From assembly GCA_902728285.1 (NCBI GenBank), contig CACVBU010000910.1:928691-992690 (forward strand): DNA of 64,000 nucleotides. Direction: 5' to 3'. Every line of letters starts with the position of its first letter. The stretch's first letter is position 1. A program made the translations under genes and the position numbers. Shown here one piece after another: positions 55,587 through 64,000 of this stretch. The notes beneath the pieces were generated by a model. The model was not told where the DNA came from. It saw only the letters and a list, made by a program, of their open reading frames with translations, and searched no databases. Source of the stretch: Clytia hemisphaerica (taxonomy: Eukaryota > Cnidaria > Hydrozoa > Leptothecata > Clytiidae).

Positions 55587-55952
55587 CCGGGGGGGGGGGG
55601 GGTACTTAGGCGAAATGGGTGCCGGGTATGTGCGAGCCATAAGGGTACCTTTTCTCATTCCTCAAAAGTCTCTCAAAGGGGTAAAAATTCAAAAGTTAGT
55701 CTCTGAAAGGGTCCCAAAATCACGAAAATCAAAAATTTCTCTCTCAAAGGGTCACGATTTCCACCAAATATTTTGACCAAAATTTGGTGAAAATCAAACC
55801 AAAATTTGGAAAAAATGGACCAAAATTTAGGAAAAAGTCTCTCAAAGGGTCCCAAAATCACCAAAATTTTGTCTCTCAAAGGGTCGATTTTCGATTTTCG
55901 GCTCGGACATACCCGTCACCTCGCAAACCTAGTACCCCCCCCCCCCCCCCGG
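55587..55952. mobile_element. Poly-G-ended MITE (GTCTCTCAAAGGG family), copy 2, 8-bp target duplication
   Basis: GGCAAATC flanks both sides (55579-55586, 55953-55960). CCGGGGGGG...GGTACTTAGGCGAAATG and the mirror CTCGCAAACCTAGTACCCCC...CCGG form the ends, followed inward by GGGTATGTGCGAGCC and GGCTCGGACATACCC. The body repeats AAAGTCTCTCAAAGGGTC. 366 bp. Same family as 36871-37243. Confidence 0.8.
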
Positions 55953-56077
55953 GGCAAATCCTCTGATAGCGAGGTACCAAGTAATGAAAATGTTTCCAAA
56001 TGATCCTCCTCGTCTTCAATTGCTCTTAACATGTGGGAAATCGGCGAGGCTTAAGTCAACGACTACTTAGACAATTT

Positions 56078-56245
56078 GCTAAGTGAGGCTGACGCTTACC
56101 AAACGATGAAGAAAGCCAAATTGAAAACCTTTGGTACTCAGTCCCAAACGATCAACGTGAAGAAAACAAAAAACGAAATTGTTGCAATCAAATCGACCAA
56201 AGATCTTTTTGCAAAACTATTCGATTTCGAATTATTTCACATCTT
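56078..56245 (+). pseudogene. Fragment of an uncharacterised mobile-element protein
   Basis: Frame with LLSEADAYQTMKKAKLKTFG, TQSQTINVKKTKNEIVAIKS and TKDLFAKLFDF. The KKAKLKTF ... DLFAKL layout resembles uncharacterised repeat-encoded proteins in cnidarian genomes. The frame then runs into unrelated sequence. Function unknown. Confidence 0.35.
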
Positions 56246-56630
56246 TCAAGTGAAGATGAACACCTGTGTTTATTGCCCCCGCAGGAGCGCAGCGACGAGG
56301 AGGCACTCGTAGCTTCACGTATAGATATTGGAAATGAATCTCGATTTTTGCGCTTTGTGTGTGTTTTTATGTCTGACATCGGCGTTCCGGCCAATAATTA
56401 AGGTGTCGGTAAATTATGCAGTGGTAAATGTTATACATATTTTCATATTACGTTATATGCATGGCACTCTAAATCTACAGGCCTAGCAAGCGTGCATAGA
56501 CGTCAAAAACTGCGGGTGTCCTAATATTGAAGTCGTTACATTGACTTTTTTTTTGTCACTTTTTATAAACAAAAACAAACGTTCACACACCCATTTTTGA
56601 CGTTGCGCAAAGCAAGAAACAAGGTTCGAG

Positions 56631-56850
56631 ATGGGAAAGAAATGCTTCATTAAAGGATGTAAATCCAATTATGACAATTATGATGAAAGTTGCGCTGAAA
56701 GGAATAAAGGTTTGCGCTAAAGAAATGACAGCTTTTTAAAGGATTGTCAAAATATTCCACTATTCGGATTACTATCCAAGAAGAAAAAATACATCGAGAG
56801 ACAGAGACGGATAAAGTCAATCCCTTATCAAATGAAACAAACACCAAAGC
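56631..56850 (+). pseudogene. Degenerate THAP zinc-finger domain
   Basis: ATG at 56631 gives MGKKCFIKGCKSNYDNYDES, the usual start of a THAP domain (first Cys pair spaced C-x4-C). The frame stops after about 28 codons. In another frame, about 50 bp on, IPLFGLLSKKKKYIERQRRI then KSIP corresponds to the next part of THAP domains (basic stretch plus WIKSIP-like end). Shifted frames and the missing Cys-x2-His make it non-functional. Probably the relic of a THAP transposase. Confidence 0.45.
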
Positions 56851-56928
56851 TTTAGAACACCATGTCCCTGTCCTATGAATGATGACCTATAAAATATTTC
56901 ACAAAAAGTACAAAATTCATTTCTTATT

Positions 56929-57143
56929 TCGCCTGTTTTTTCTTCCTCGCCTTCTTCCTAAAAAAAATAATTTTTCCTACGCCAATTAGATTCCGCAGTG
57001 GCTTGTAGAGGGCATTACGTATTTTTTTGTCTGGTTTGTAATTTTGATGTTTCCTCGAATCAAATGAATTTCCTTTAGCAGAGTAATGGGTCCCACTAAA
57101 CCTCCAAATGCAGCGATTGTATTGGCTATCCAAAAAGCCATTT
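56929..57143 (-). pseudogene. Possible small membrane protein with a homopolymer frameshift
   Basis: The minus strand from 57143 reads MAFWIANTIAAFGGLVGPIT then LLKEIHLIRGNIKITNQTKK, a single hydrophobic segment. After a seven-A run the continuing sense moves to another frame, IRNALYKPLRNLIGVGKIIF then FRKKARKKKQAK and a stop. One extra A would join the two. I do not recognise the family; chance open frames are a real alternative. Confidence 0.25.
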
Positions 57144-57454
57144 TAGATTTTCTTGAAAAGCCAGATAAATTGTGGACCAAACCGTGGGTCGGGGCTACTT
57201 TTTCATGGTCCCTACCTCAAATAACAGGAGATCAAAGACTGGACTTCGAAATTTCCTTGGACAAAATAGCTTCCTGAAGAAAATTTTTAAGCCTTAAATT
57301 AGCCCCAACCCTAGATCAGGTGCCCCTATGTACAGGCCACCCTAAACAGTTGTTCTTAACCCTTTAACTCTCGGCCGAGTCGTTGCACTTTTTGTTAAAA
57401 GCAATTTTGGGACACCTTACTTTACTGGTCGTGTACTCGCGTTTTTTGACAGTT

Positions 57455-57675
57455 TTAAGAGGCCCCCCTCAGCGGTTTGCGTGATGGCGTGATTGGAGAT
57501 TTTTTTGGCGTGATGGCGTGATCAAGATTTTGGCGTGATTAGTGATAAGGCAAAGATTTTAGGCGTAATGCGTGATTTGGGCTATTTTTCACTATTTTTT
57601 GCGTGATGACAAATTTTAGCGATTTTCGTGATGCGTGATGGAGAAAATTCTTTTGCGTGATGGCGTGATTAGTGT
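57455..57675. repeat. GCGTGAT-word element
   Basis: AGAGGCCCCCCTCAGCGG followed by many GGCGTGATGGCGTGAT-type words, then TTAGTGTGGGGCGTAC. The GAGGCCCCCC end also occurs near 63325 on the other strand next to a CCGTACGCCCCCC sequence. Confidence 0.5.
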
Positions 57676-57790
57676 GGGGCGTACATCAATCTGGAATCGC
57701 GTCATCCCGTAAATTTTTTGAGGAAATCCCGTCATTCTGTGGTTTTTTTCTAAAAATACCGATCCCGTGAAGAATTTTCGTAAAACCAAG
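57676..57790. repeat. CCCGTA/CCCGTC-word fragment
   Basis: GGGGCGTACATCAATCTGG followed by CGTCATCCCGTAAATTTTTT, ATCCCGTCATTCTGTGG and ACCGATCCCGTGAAG. The same words fill 63095-63310. Confidence 0.45.
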
Positions 57791-58167
57791 AAAGTTCCTT
57801 GGTCAAACTTGATAGTTTGGTAATGTGAACTCCAAAGATTTATATCATGACCCTTTATTTGGCAAAAGACGTTTAGCTCACTCATCAACCGTATATTTAT
57901 GATTTTGCCGAAAAACAAAATAAGTTCCCGGCAAAATCAGTTCCCTTAAGGTATCTCGACTTTTCAAAATAGTTGGACTGTACCAAAATATTTAGAGGTT
58001 TTTCCGGTATACAGACAGTATCCTATTACCCAGTTTCCCGTGGCGCGGTCAGAGATTCTTGGAAATTCTTGGGGGGGGGGGGAAATTCAAAATGGTAGCT
58101 AAAATGTAAACAAATCGGTAGCGACAGCCAAATACAAAAGTGAAAGTAAAAAATATAGGAAGGTAGA

Positions 58168-58893
58168 ATGAGCGCGAAGAAGTCAGTTGAAAATGTCTCT
58201 AAATTTACCAAAGAAGAAGCATTAGAGTGGTTAAAAGACATTGGTCTTTCTTCAACAGGCTCCAAAGATGAGCTGATCAATCGAATCAAACGTTTTATTC
58301 GCTACCCAAAACTTGTAAAAAAGCTGAAGAATAAAGCTAAGAGACATTACAAGTTTTCGTCCAGTTTGAACCCTTTGGAAATTCCTCCTTCTACTGCAAA
58401 GTGGTCCAGTAATCATGATTCATATCCAAACATCACCAGTGAACAATTCAAATCTTATGCTTCGCAAAAGTCAGAAGGAAGTCAAGGGCAGCAGATGAAG
58501 GCAGTTAGAATGTTTCAAAGTAGGAAGATATTTTCAGTAAGGACAATCCAAGGACTTGAAGAAGGTGATTTGTTTGTAAAAGCCATGATCAAGAAATCCT
58601 TTGGATATGAAACCCGGCCAGCAGTTTTATATTTGAAGAATAACGCACCGTCTAAAGCGCATTGTAATTGTCCTGTTAGCTCGTGTGGACTTTGCTGTCA
58701 TGTGTTGTCCCTGTTGTTGTTTTTAAAGCATTTTAACGAGACAGGTGAAAAGATTATTGAATTGACTTGTACACAACAACTGCAAAGGTGGCACAGAAGA
58801 AGCACCAAAAGTTCAATTCCTATGGCACCTTTGAATGAGATTAAAATCAAAACGGCGAAACTAAAGAAACACAACCTGCTGATCCTCATTTGA
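58168..58893 (+). CDS. SAP and SWIM zinc-finger protein of a DNA transposon (truncated)
   Basis: 241 residues from ATG 58168. A SAP-type DNA-binding segment lies at about residues 10-45 (FTKEEALEWLKDIGLSSTGS, KDELINRIKRF). A middle region contains SEGSQGQQMKAVRMFQSRKI. A SWIM finger lies at about 170-190 (CNCPVSSCGLCCHVLSLLLF; CxC...CxH). It is followed by ELTCTQQLQRWHRRSTKSSI, the stretch that in ISL2EU-type proteins leads into the YqaJ/lambda-type exonuclease. That domain is missing: the frame ends at LKKHNLLILI, and a second frame goes on only to DEMDMQKF near 58996. The last ~230 bp lie in the left arm of the inverted duplication. Probably non-functional as a nuclease; a role in DNA binding cannot be excluded. 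Confidence 0.7.
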   Translation: MSAKKSVENVSKFTKEEALEWLKDIGLSSTGSKDELINRIKRFIRYPKLVKKLKNKAKRHYKFSSSLNPLEIPPSTAKWSSNHDSYPNITSEQFKSYASQKSEGSQGQQMKAVRMFQSRKIFSVRTIQGLEEGDLFVKAMIKKSFGYETRPAVLYLKNNAPSKAHCNCPVSSCGLCCHVLSLLLFLKHFNETGEKIIELTCTQQLQRWHRRSTKSSIPMAPLNEIKIKTAKLKKHNLLILI

Positions 58894-59800
58894 TTTTGAT
58901 TTTGATACATTGAAACCATTAAGAACATATATAAAAGCACAAGTTAAACGAATTTCGATGGTAGAATTTATTGATGAAATGGATATGCAAAAATTTTAGT
59001 ACCTAAAAAAAATCCTTTAATATTTCTTTTTGTTGGCCTCTGGAAATTACATGCTTTGTTATGCGTTGTTAACAGGCCTCAATTGTTTTTCAAAGGAACA
59101 ATTATTCTGAATGCCTATTTTGTTTGAAAAATATCTCGGTTTGCGTAGTTTCAAAGGAAAAATAATTCTAAAAGACTATTTTGATTGAAGAATATCTCAA
59201 TTTGCGTATTTTCAAAGGAAAAATTATTCTAAAAAGCCTGCTTTGTTTGAAAAATATATTAGTTTGCGTATTTTCAAAGGAAAAAGTTCTAAACTTATTC
59301 TTTTGAACAATTCAATAGATTAAAAAAAAAATCTTTCAAATACACTTTTTTTATAGGAACAATTTTATAAAAACAATTGAGGCCTGTTAACAACGCATAA
59401 CAAAGCATGTAATTTCCAGAGGCCAACAAAAAGAAATATTAAAGGATTTTTTTTAGGTACTAAAATTTTTGCATATCCATTTCATCAATAAATTCTACCA
59501 TCGAAATTCGTTTAACTTGTGCTTTTATATATGTTCTTAATGGTTTCAATGTATCAAAATCAAAATCAAATGAGGATCAGCAGGTTGTGTTTCTTTAGTT
59601 TCGCCGTTTTGATTTTAATCTCATTCAAAGGTGCCATAGGAATTGAACTTTTGGTGCTTCTTCTGTGCCACCTTTGCAGTTGTAGTGTACAAGTCAATTC
59701 AATAATCTTTTCACCTGTCTCGTTAAAATGCTTTAAAAACAACAACAGGGACAACACATGACAGAAAAGTCCACACGAGCCAACAGGACAATTACAATGT
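58660..59800. repeat. Large inverted duplication with internal tandem repeat
   Basis: Arms of about 430 bp: 58660-59095 (end of the SAP-SWIM gene and its 3' flank) and 59370-59800 (same sequence, opposite strand). Differences are few, for example a TGCTGTC / TTCTGTC change. The loop has 3-4 units of a ~62-bp repeat (TTTGCGTATTTTCAAAGGAA, AATTATTCTAAAA). Confidence 0.85.
59566..59800 (-). pseudogene. Inverted copy of the SWIM/C-terminal part of the SAP-SWIM gene
   Basis: The minus strand reads MLSLLLFLKHFNETGEKIIE then LTCTLQLQRWHRRSTKSSIP and LKKHNLLILI, identical to the plus copy apart from a Q-to-L change. It has no N-terminus and directly abuts the cut transposase gene. Confidence 0.75.
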
Positions 59801-61142
59801 CTGACTGTTCAAATTGGTCGTTTTCTTTTTGTTTCGGTCGATTTAGATAAATTCCTTTGATAGAACATAAGTCTTGAATGGCAAATCCTTTGTCACTCAT
59901 AACCTCATGACCCTCTTCAACAAATTGCAAAATCCCTGTTTTCTCAGTAATTGATGAATCTGAGATTGAACCTGGATAAACATCACTGAAAATTAAACCC
60001 ATACCGTGTGGAGCAATTCCAACCAAAACCTTGCCTGTTGTCGTGTTTTTATAATTGGAAAACATTAAGCTGCTAAGTTCATAATTTGAGGCTGCTTGAA
60101 ACTTAAATTCTGTTGCATCAATAATCAAATCTGTAGTACCATGTCCTGTTTTGACAAAAGCTTCAGACATCATTTTTAACAAAAACCCATGACTTGGCGT
60201 CAAATCGATTCTGTTGAAAACAGTTGAGAGAAATATAACCCAGGCATTGAATATTCTGCTTACAGTTGAGGGAGAAGAATTAAGAATGAAAGCCATTAAT
60301 TTTTGATCCATTCCGTGACGACAAATTGTTAAGGTGACAAGGAGTTGAGTCTCAAGGGAAAATTTAGTTACTTTGCGATTGTCAGGATAAGGTATAAGGT
60401 GTGTGTAAGGTTGGATGCAATCGAAAATCAAGTCAAATTTTTCAAGATCGATAGCGCATAAATATTCAATAGCTTTTTCATTTGGCTGTGTTAACGTAAG
60501 AGTTTCATAATTTATTTCAGTAGCTTGTAGGTCGTAAATGGTTGATAAATTTTTAATGTTTTTTTTTCTTTCTTCTTTCAGGAGGTTTTCTTTTTTGACA
60601 AGTTCTGTCTCAAGTTTCGATATTTTTTCTTGGGCTTGCTTCAACTGTTCTGTAAGAGTCAAGCATTGTTTACGATATTCTGCTTTGGATGGTGATGATG
60701 GGGTTTTTTCTTTAAGGGTCATAGATGGCTTACGAATCAGCTTTCTTCGAGGGGTAGCGATTGGTGGTGGTGGTTGTGAGTTGGCAGATATGGCTGTTGT
60801 TAATCTCAACTTAGCTTGCTTGTATTGATTGGAGATTTTTTCATTTGGTGTTTTTAAAGATCTATAAAGTTTTTCAGCACGTTCAAATTTTACCCTAATC
60901 AAATTCATTTGTTTTGGTGGAACGATTATTTCTGGTAAGTGCGATGATGATAAACGTTTACCATCCTTCCAATGTGCAGAGCAAATGAAACCATTCTCCC
61001 AGTTCCATCCAGATGTTTTGAAAACTTTCGCATAGACTCTCTGCACTGATTCTTTTCTAGGTAGTCGATATTTGGGAAGTCCCTCAGTTTTTGTCTGGTA
61101 TGTATTACAACATAGTGCAGAACCACAGCTCCATTTGACCAT
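59733..61142 (-). CDS. THAP-domain DDE_Tnp_4 transposase, C-terminally truncated
   Basis: Open frame of ~470 residues; start placed at MVKWSCGSALCCNTYQ (61142), where THAP domains begin. Eight further codons extend up to 61166. Domains: THAP C2CH finger (CGSALCC ... FICSAHW, residues ~6-60), a coiled coil (~155-200, LKQAQEKISKLETELVKKEN), a helix-turn-helix (~255-300, ending LNSSPSTVSRIFNAW), then the RNase H-like core with LIIDATEFKF (catalytic Asp) , YPGSISDSSI and VMSDKGFAIQD (second catalytic Asp). The third catalytic residue, a Glu in an R-x-x-x-E helix of this family, should follow about 40 residues later. Instead, after DQFEQSD the frame enters the inverted duplication and ends in an unrelated Cys-rich tail. 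So the enzyme lacks a complete triad and should be inactive. Confidence 0.82.
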   Translation of the reverse strand: MVKWSCGSALCCNTYQTKTEGLPKYRLPRKESVQRVYAKVFKTSGWNWENGFICSAHWKDGKRLSSSHLPEIIVPPKQMNLIRVKFERAEKLYRSLKTPNEKISNQYKQAKLRLTTAISANSQPPPPIATPRRKLIRKPSMTLKEKTPSSPSKAEYRKQCLTLTEQLKQAQEKISKLETELVKKENLLKEERKKNIKNLSTIYDLQATEINYETLTLTQPNEKAIEYLCAIDLEKFDLIFDCIQPYTHLIPYPDNRKVTKFSLETQLLVTLTICRHGMDQKLMAFILNSSPSTVSRIFNAWVIFLSTVFNRIDLTPSHGFLLKMMSEAFVKTGHGTTDLIIDATEFKFQAASNYELSSLMFSNYKNTTTGKVLVGIAPHGMGLIFSDVYPGSISDSSITEKTGILQFVEEGHEVMSDKGFAIQDLCSIKGIYLNRPKQKENDQFEQSDIVIVLLARVDFSVMCCPCCCF

Positions 61143-61387
61143 TTTCTGAACTTTGAGTGTCAGCAATTCTTTCTCAAAAAAATTTCAAATCAAAACAAAG
61201 ATTCGGCGCTCGCTTTATTTTTTTTCCCTCCAAAAAAGTTTGCTAGTCCCAGACCCCTCGCCCGGAAACACGGTAATAAGACAATATCCTAAGACAACAA
61301 TTTAGAGTTAACTTTGATTGATCGACCAAATCTCGAGGAGCCACCAACAAGGAAGAAAGATCCCTCGTCAAGAGCATTGTCCATGTT

Positions 61388-61430
61388 GATGGGTTCGTTC
61401 ATCACTTCGGAAGTGATGAACGAACCCATC
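61388..61430. repeat. 43-bp perfect palindrome
   Basis: GATGGGTTCGTTCATCACTTC and its exact reverse complement, separated by one G. It sits at the 3' end of the third mobile-ORF copy, whose sequence is duplicated in inverted form here, so it is probably an inversion breakpoint or hairpin-closed end. Confidence 0.8.
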
Positions 61431-62131
61431 ATTCCTCCTCATCGCTTGATTCATCAAACTTATCAGGTTCTTCTGCTTCCTCATGTTTTTCTGGTCGCGT
61501 TGTTTTAATTGGGTTTTCTGATTCCACTGGTTTTTCTGGTTCCACTGCTTCTACTGATGATGACTCCTTCTGTTGATCGTCTTGGTTACGCTCAATTGTT
61601 TGATCTTTTCCGACTCTTTGATAAGCTTTTGTTGACTTGATCACTTCACTCAGTTTTGTCGTGTAAATGTAGTGTGGTAATGTCTCCATTTTCGCCATGG
61701 TTGTTTCTTGACGTACCGTTCTTTGTCGAACTGCTTTGGTATAATTGGTAGCCCAAGTTTAATTTTTCAACTTTCTGTCTATCCATTGGGATAGGAGATT
61801 TCTTTTTCGGAAGGAGCGCTGCCAACGTTTTGAAGTTGAAACTTCTTTCTGGAGGAGGATACCAACTCCCCTTTCTACTGGTAAAATAATGAGCCGACCA
61901 AGGGTTTGTTCGCTTGAGACATTCTTTTATTGCATGCATGAATTCTCTTGCATATTGAAGCTGACTCATTAGAACATGTCTCACGTGTGTGGTGGAATGA
62001 AAATGCTCCAAAGACAGGGTCATCATGCTCAGAAAGTTGGTGTTGTTGAATTTAAACGACGAAAGATTCTCAATCAGTCTCGTAATGGACCATTCCGTCA
62101 GCTGCAATGACACGAACGACTTTGTAGACAC
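61429..62131 (-). pseudogene. Cnidarian-type mobile-element ORF, copy 3 (longest)
   Basis: First frame (62131 to 61646): a leader, then MTLSLEHFHSTTHVRHVLMS, QLQYAREFMHAIKECLKRTN and PWSAHYFTSRKGSWYPPPER, then LAALLPKKKSPIPMDRQKVE. One frameshift near 61730 moves the continuing sense to the next frame: TKAVRQRTVRQETTMAKMET, LPHYIYTTKLSEVIKS and an acidic tail ending DKFDESSDEEE. This shows the domain order of the family: a conserved basic core with SxEHFHS and PWSAHYFTS, a VRQRTVRQETT block and an acidic tail. Function not known; probably part of a transposon. Confidence 0.55.
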
Positions 62132-62559
62132 GAACCCTTGAGCACCAGTTGATACAGCTGGAACATTGTTTCCACTGGTCTAGATATCTTGCTCGAATCC
62201 AGAAATGATATTAAGTGACTGTGAAATCATTTTTAATCCATTCGGAAGAGCTTTGAGTTCGTAATCACCTAGAATATGTGGTGTTTTCAGCATTAAACGA
62301 TTATACTACTTAGAAACAAAAATACCTTAAAAAATATTTTCGGCTAAACAATACGTGCATGGAATGGTAAATCATAGTAACAGCAGGATCGCTCCCCCTT
62401 CAATGGGTCAATCCGCCACGCCGATCCCCTTTGCTTAAAATGTACGGATGTACCTGTCCCAAGAAAAATGCCTTTTTTCAAGAACTTTCGCTAAAACAAA
62501 TTTTGTACATATAATGATGCAAGTCATTCCCTAATTTGGGTAATGTGTTAAATACTTAC

Positions 62560-62775
62560 CAAATTGCAAGTTCTGTCTCCCATCGGGCAAAATTATTTGA
62601 AATTTCTCAAATTTTACCTCAAAATTTGATATTTTCTCAAATTTTACACCCTTAGAGTGCACTTTTTCCCACTTGCTCATAAATCAACCCTTACAGTGCA
62701 CTTTTCAAAGTCCGAAAAACCTACCCTTAAGGGCCGCACGTCCGGTAGGTCACTTACCTAGAGTGCCCCCCGGGT
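62560..62775. repeat. Possible partial relative of the poly-G MITE family
   Basis: TCTCAAATTTTACACCCTTAGAGTGCAC-type words and an end CTAGAGTGCCCCCCGGG that, reversed, resembles CCGGGGGGTACT-type termini. I cannot find the opposite end. No gene seen from 62132 to 63090. Confidence 0.3.
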
Positions 62776-63094
62776 TGAAACAACGTTATGTGCCAGCTGG
62801 GTTACATTTTTGGGAAAGCTTTACCCCTCCCCCTTTCTAATAGGGTAGTTCACACTGAAGATTTAAAAGAGGAGGTTTAAGATGGCACAAACTAACACGT
62901 CATACCTTTCTTCTCATGAATAGAGAATACTCTCAACAATTTACCAATTTGCCTCCAAAAACGTTGCTGTGTGGACCATTGTTGATGCTATCTTTATACA
63001 GGACGTTTGTAGTCCACAATATAAAGAACATTGTCAAACAAGTATTCGAATATTTAAAGCCCCGTTTATTTACGCTTTAACTCTCTGGTTGTGG

Positions 63095-63330
63095 TGAGAA
63101 TTGCGTACCGGCTGTACCGTCCTTCTATGATTTTCACCGAAAAACCGTAGATTTTTACTCAAAATACCGTATCCCGATATTGAAATCTGACAAATACCGT
63201 CACCGTGGGTCATCTGAAATCCCGTCAACCCGTAGTTTTTTTTCACAAATACCGTTATCCCGTGTTTAAAAAAGCCTTATCCCGGATACCGTGAAACCGT
63301 ACGCCCCCCTGCCGCTAGGGGGGGCCTCTT
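63095..63330. repeat. ACCGTA/CCCGT-word element
   Basis: TGCGTACCGGCTGTACCGTC at one end, GTGAAACCGTACGCCCCCC with GCTAGGGGGGGCCTCTTTTA at the other. The body repeats AAAATACCGTATCCCG and CCCGTAGTTTTTTTTCAC. Shares words with 57676-57790 and ends with 57455. From 63331 to 64000 I see only AT-rich DNA without a recognisable feature. Confidence 0.45.
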
Positions 63331-64000
63331 TTAACAAAAGGGTTTGCCCTAAACTTCAGTTAAAAGGTTATATTTTCACATTAAATCAATTACACAATAT
63401 TTTGGACTTGCTTATACGTTTAAATTTGAGCTCAATACTCTTTATTTTAAAAATGGCAAAATTTGATAAATTTTACAGACCAGCAAATTCGGCTTCATTG
63501 ACGCACTCGAGCAAAATGGGCTCAAGGTCAAAAAGTTATACTAGACATAAAATATGCCATATATTTCCAATTTTTTTTGTAGAATAAAAATTTTAACAGG
63601 TACAAACCTATAAAAAAGGAAAACAGTTAAAAGTTTAAAAATCAAAAATTTGATGTTTCCACCAAATTATTACATTCAACTTATTGTTCCAATTAAAAAC
63701 TAGTTTCATTTGTTGGGTTGGATCGACCTGCACAGTTCTTTCAGAAAGAGGTTTGTTTGCTAAACCTAGGTGTGTAGTTATCGAGATATTTGGATTTTAG
63801 TTTGTGGAAAATATACGACTATTTTAAGTTTGTGGAAAAATACGACTATTCGCTAAGAAAGCATTTTTACAAAGTTTTTGAGACATTTAGCCTGAATATC
63901 TTTGGTTGTATAAAGAAAGAGTTGTCGATACTGTCCTTTATAAATTTCTAAATAATTTTTTTTATTTTGAAAACTTTTCCTATAATTTCTCAAAAATAAA

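Larger units (their letters stand above)
58024..61283. mobile_element. Rearranged THAP/DDE transposon with SAP-SWIM second gene
   Basis: Imperfect inverted ends: TATTACCCAGTTTCCCGTGG (58024) and, reversed from 61277, TATTACCGTGTTTCCGGGCG. A SAP-SWIM gene runs inward from the left and a THAP-DDE_Tnp_4 transposase runs inward from the right. This gene pair is the hallmark of the ISL2EU/IS4EU type of IS5/Harbinger-related animal transposons, where the second protein normally also has a YqaJ exonuclease. Here the middle is an inverted duplication (58660-59095 versus 59370-59800) and the exonuclease part is absent. A target duplication is not clear. Confidence 0.7.

Noticed and set aside
55167..55658. 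163-codon minus-strand frame
   Set aside because: Crosses the GGGGAT-word repeat and a G-run MITE end; proline-rich by composition, no recognisable domain.
58698..58940. 80-codon frame MLLYMFLMVSMYQ..., and an almost identical one at 59519-59761
   Set aside because: These are antisense shadows of the SAP-SWIM gene end; they occur twice because of the inverted duplication.

Overview
The window reads as nuclear DNA of an AT-rich, intron-rich invertebrate animal. The evidence is three metazoan-type genes, GT/AG introns, a TTAGGG interstitial telomere-like tract, a LINE tail, a Penelope-like element, THAP-type DNA-transposon genes, tRNA-derived SINE heads and a very dense population of small inverted-repeat elements. 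A cnidarian or another early-branching marine animal is plausible from the repeat style, but this is inference.

Host genes: (1) 9265-26606 (+) is a complete bifunctional mRNA-capping enzyme (RNGTT type). I could splice it by hand into 18 coding exons that sum to 1725 nt (574 codons plus stop), with both catalytic motifs intact. (2) 28706-29329 (+) is an uninterrupted 207-codon DUF4291-family gene. (3) 32823-33725 (-) is an intronless mitochondrial 2-oxoglutarate/malate carrier of the SLC25A11 type.

Layout: 1-9.2 kb is repeats: several MITE families, some nested in each other, a 5'-truncated LINE inside a minisatellite, and a TTCGCGAA-rich element. 9.2-26.6 kb is the capping-enzyme gene with introns full of MITEs, palindromes and SINEs. 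26.6-34 kb holds the two compact genes and small repeats. 34-64 kb is mostly mobile DNA: a 2.76-kb element with 5-bp target duplications; a dispersed duplication (37.5-39.3 versus 48.1-48.7 kb); two near-identical copies of a cnidarian-type mobile ORF (40.2-41.1 and 43.4-44.4 kb) with a third at 61.4-62.1 kb; an inverted pair of Penelope-like 3' ends (46.3-47.3 kb); a 1.37-kb fold-back element with an internal 20-bp satellite (48.8-50.2 kb); a larger fold-back built on a GGAAACGGGT word (50.2-53.9 kb); and a rearranged THAP-transposase/SAP-SWIM transposon (58.0-61.3 kb).

Most striking points: each Penelope-like arm carries a sequence that folds as a complete type I hammerhead ribozyme. Many of the non-autonomous elements are filled with their own short degenerate word, different in each family, between inverted termini; three such elements have an 8-bp direct repeat at both ends. 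Autonomous elements are all broken: the THAP transposase lacks its C-terminal catalytic Glu region because an inverted duplication replaced it. Large stretches of the 41-46 and 50-56 kb regions contain nothing I can assign to a gene.
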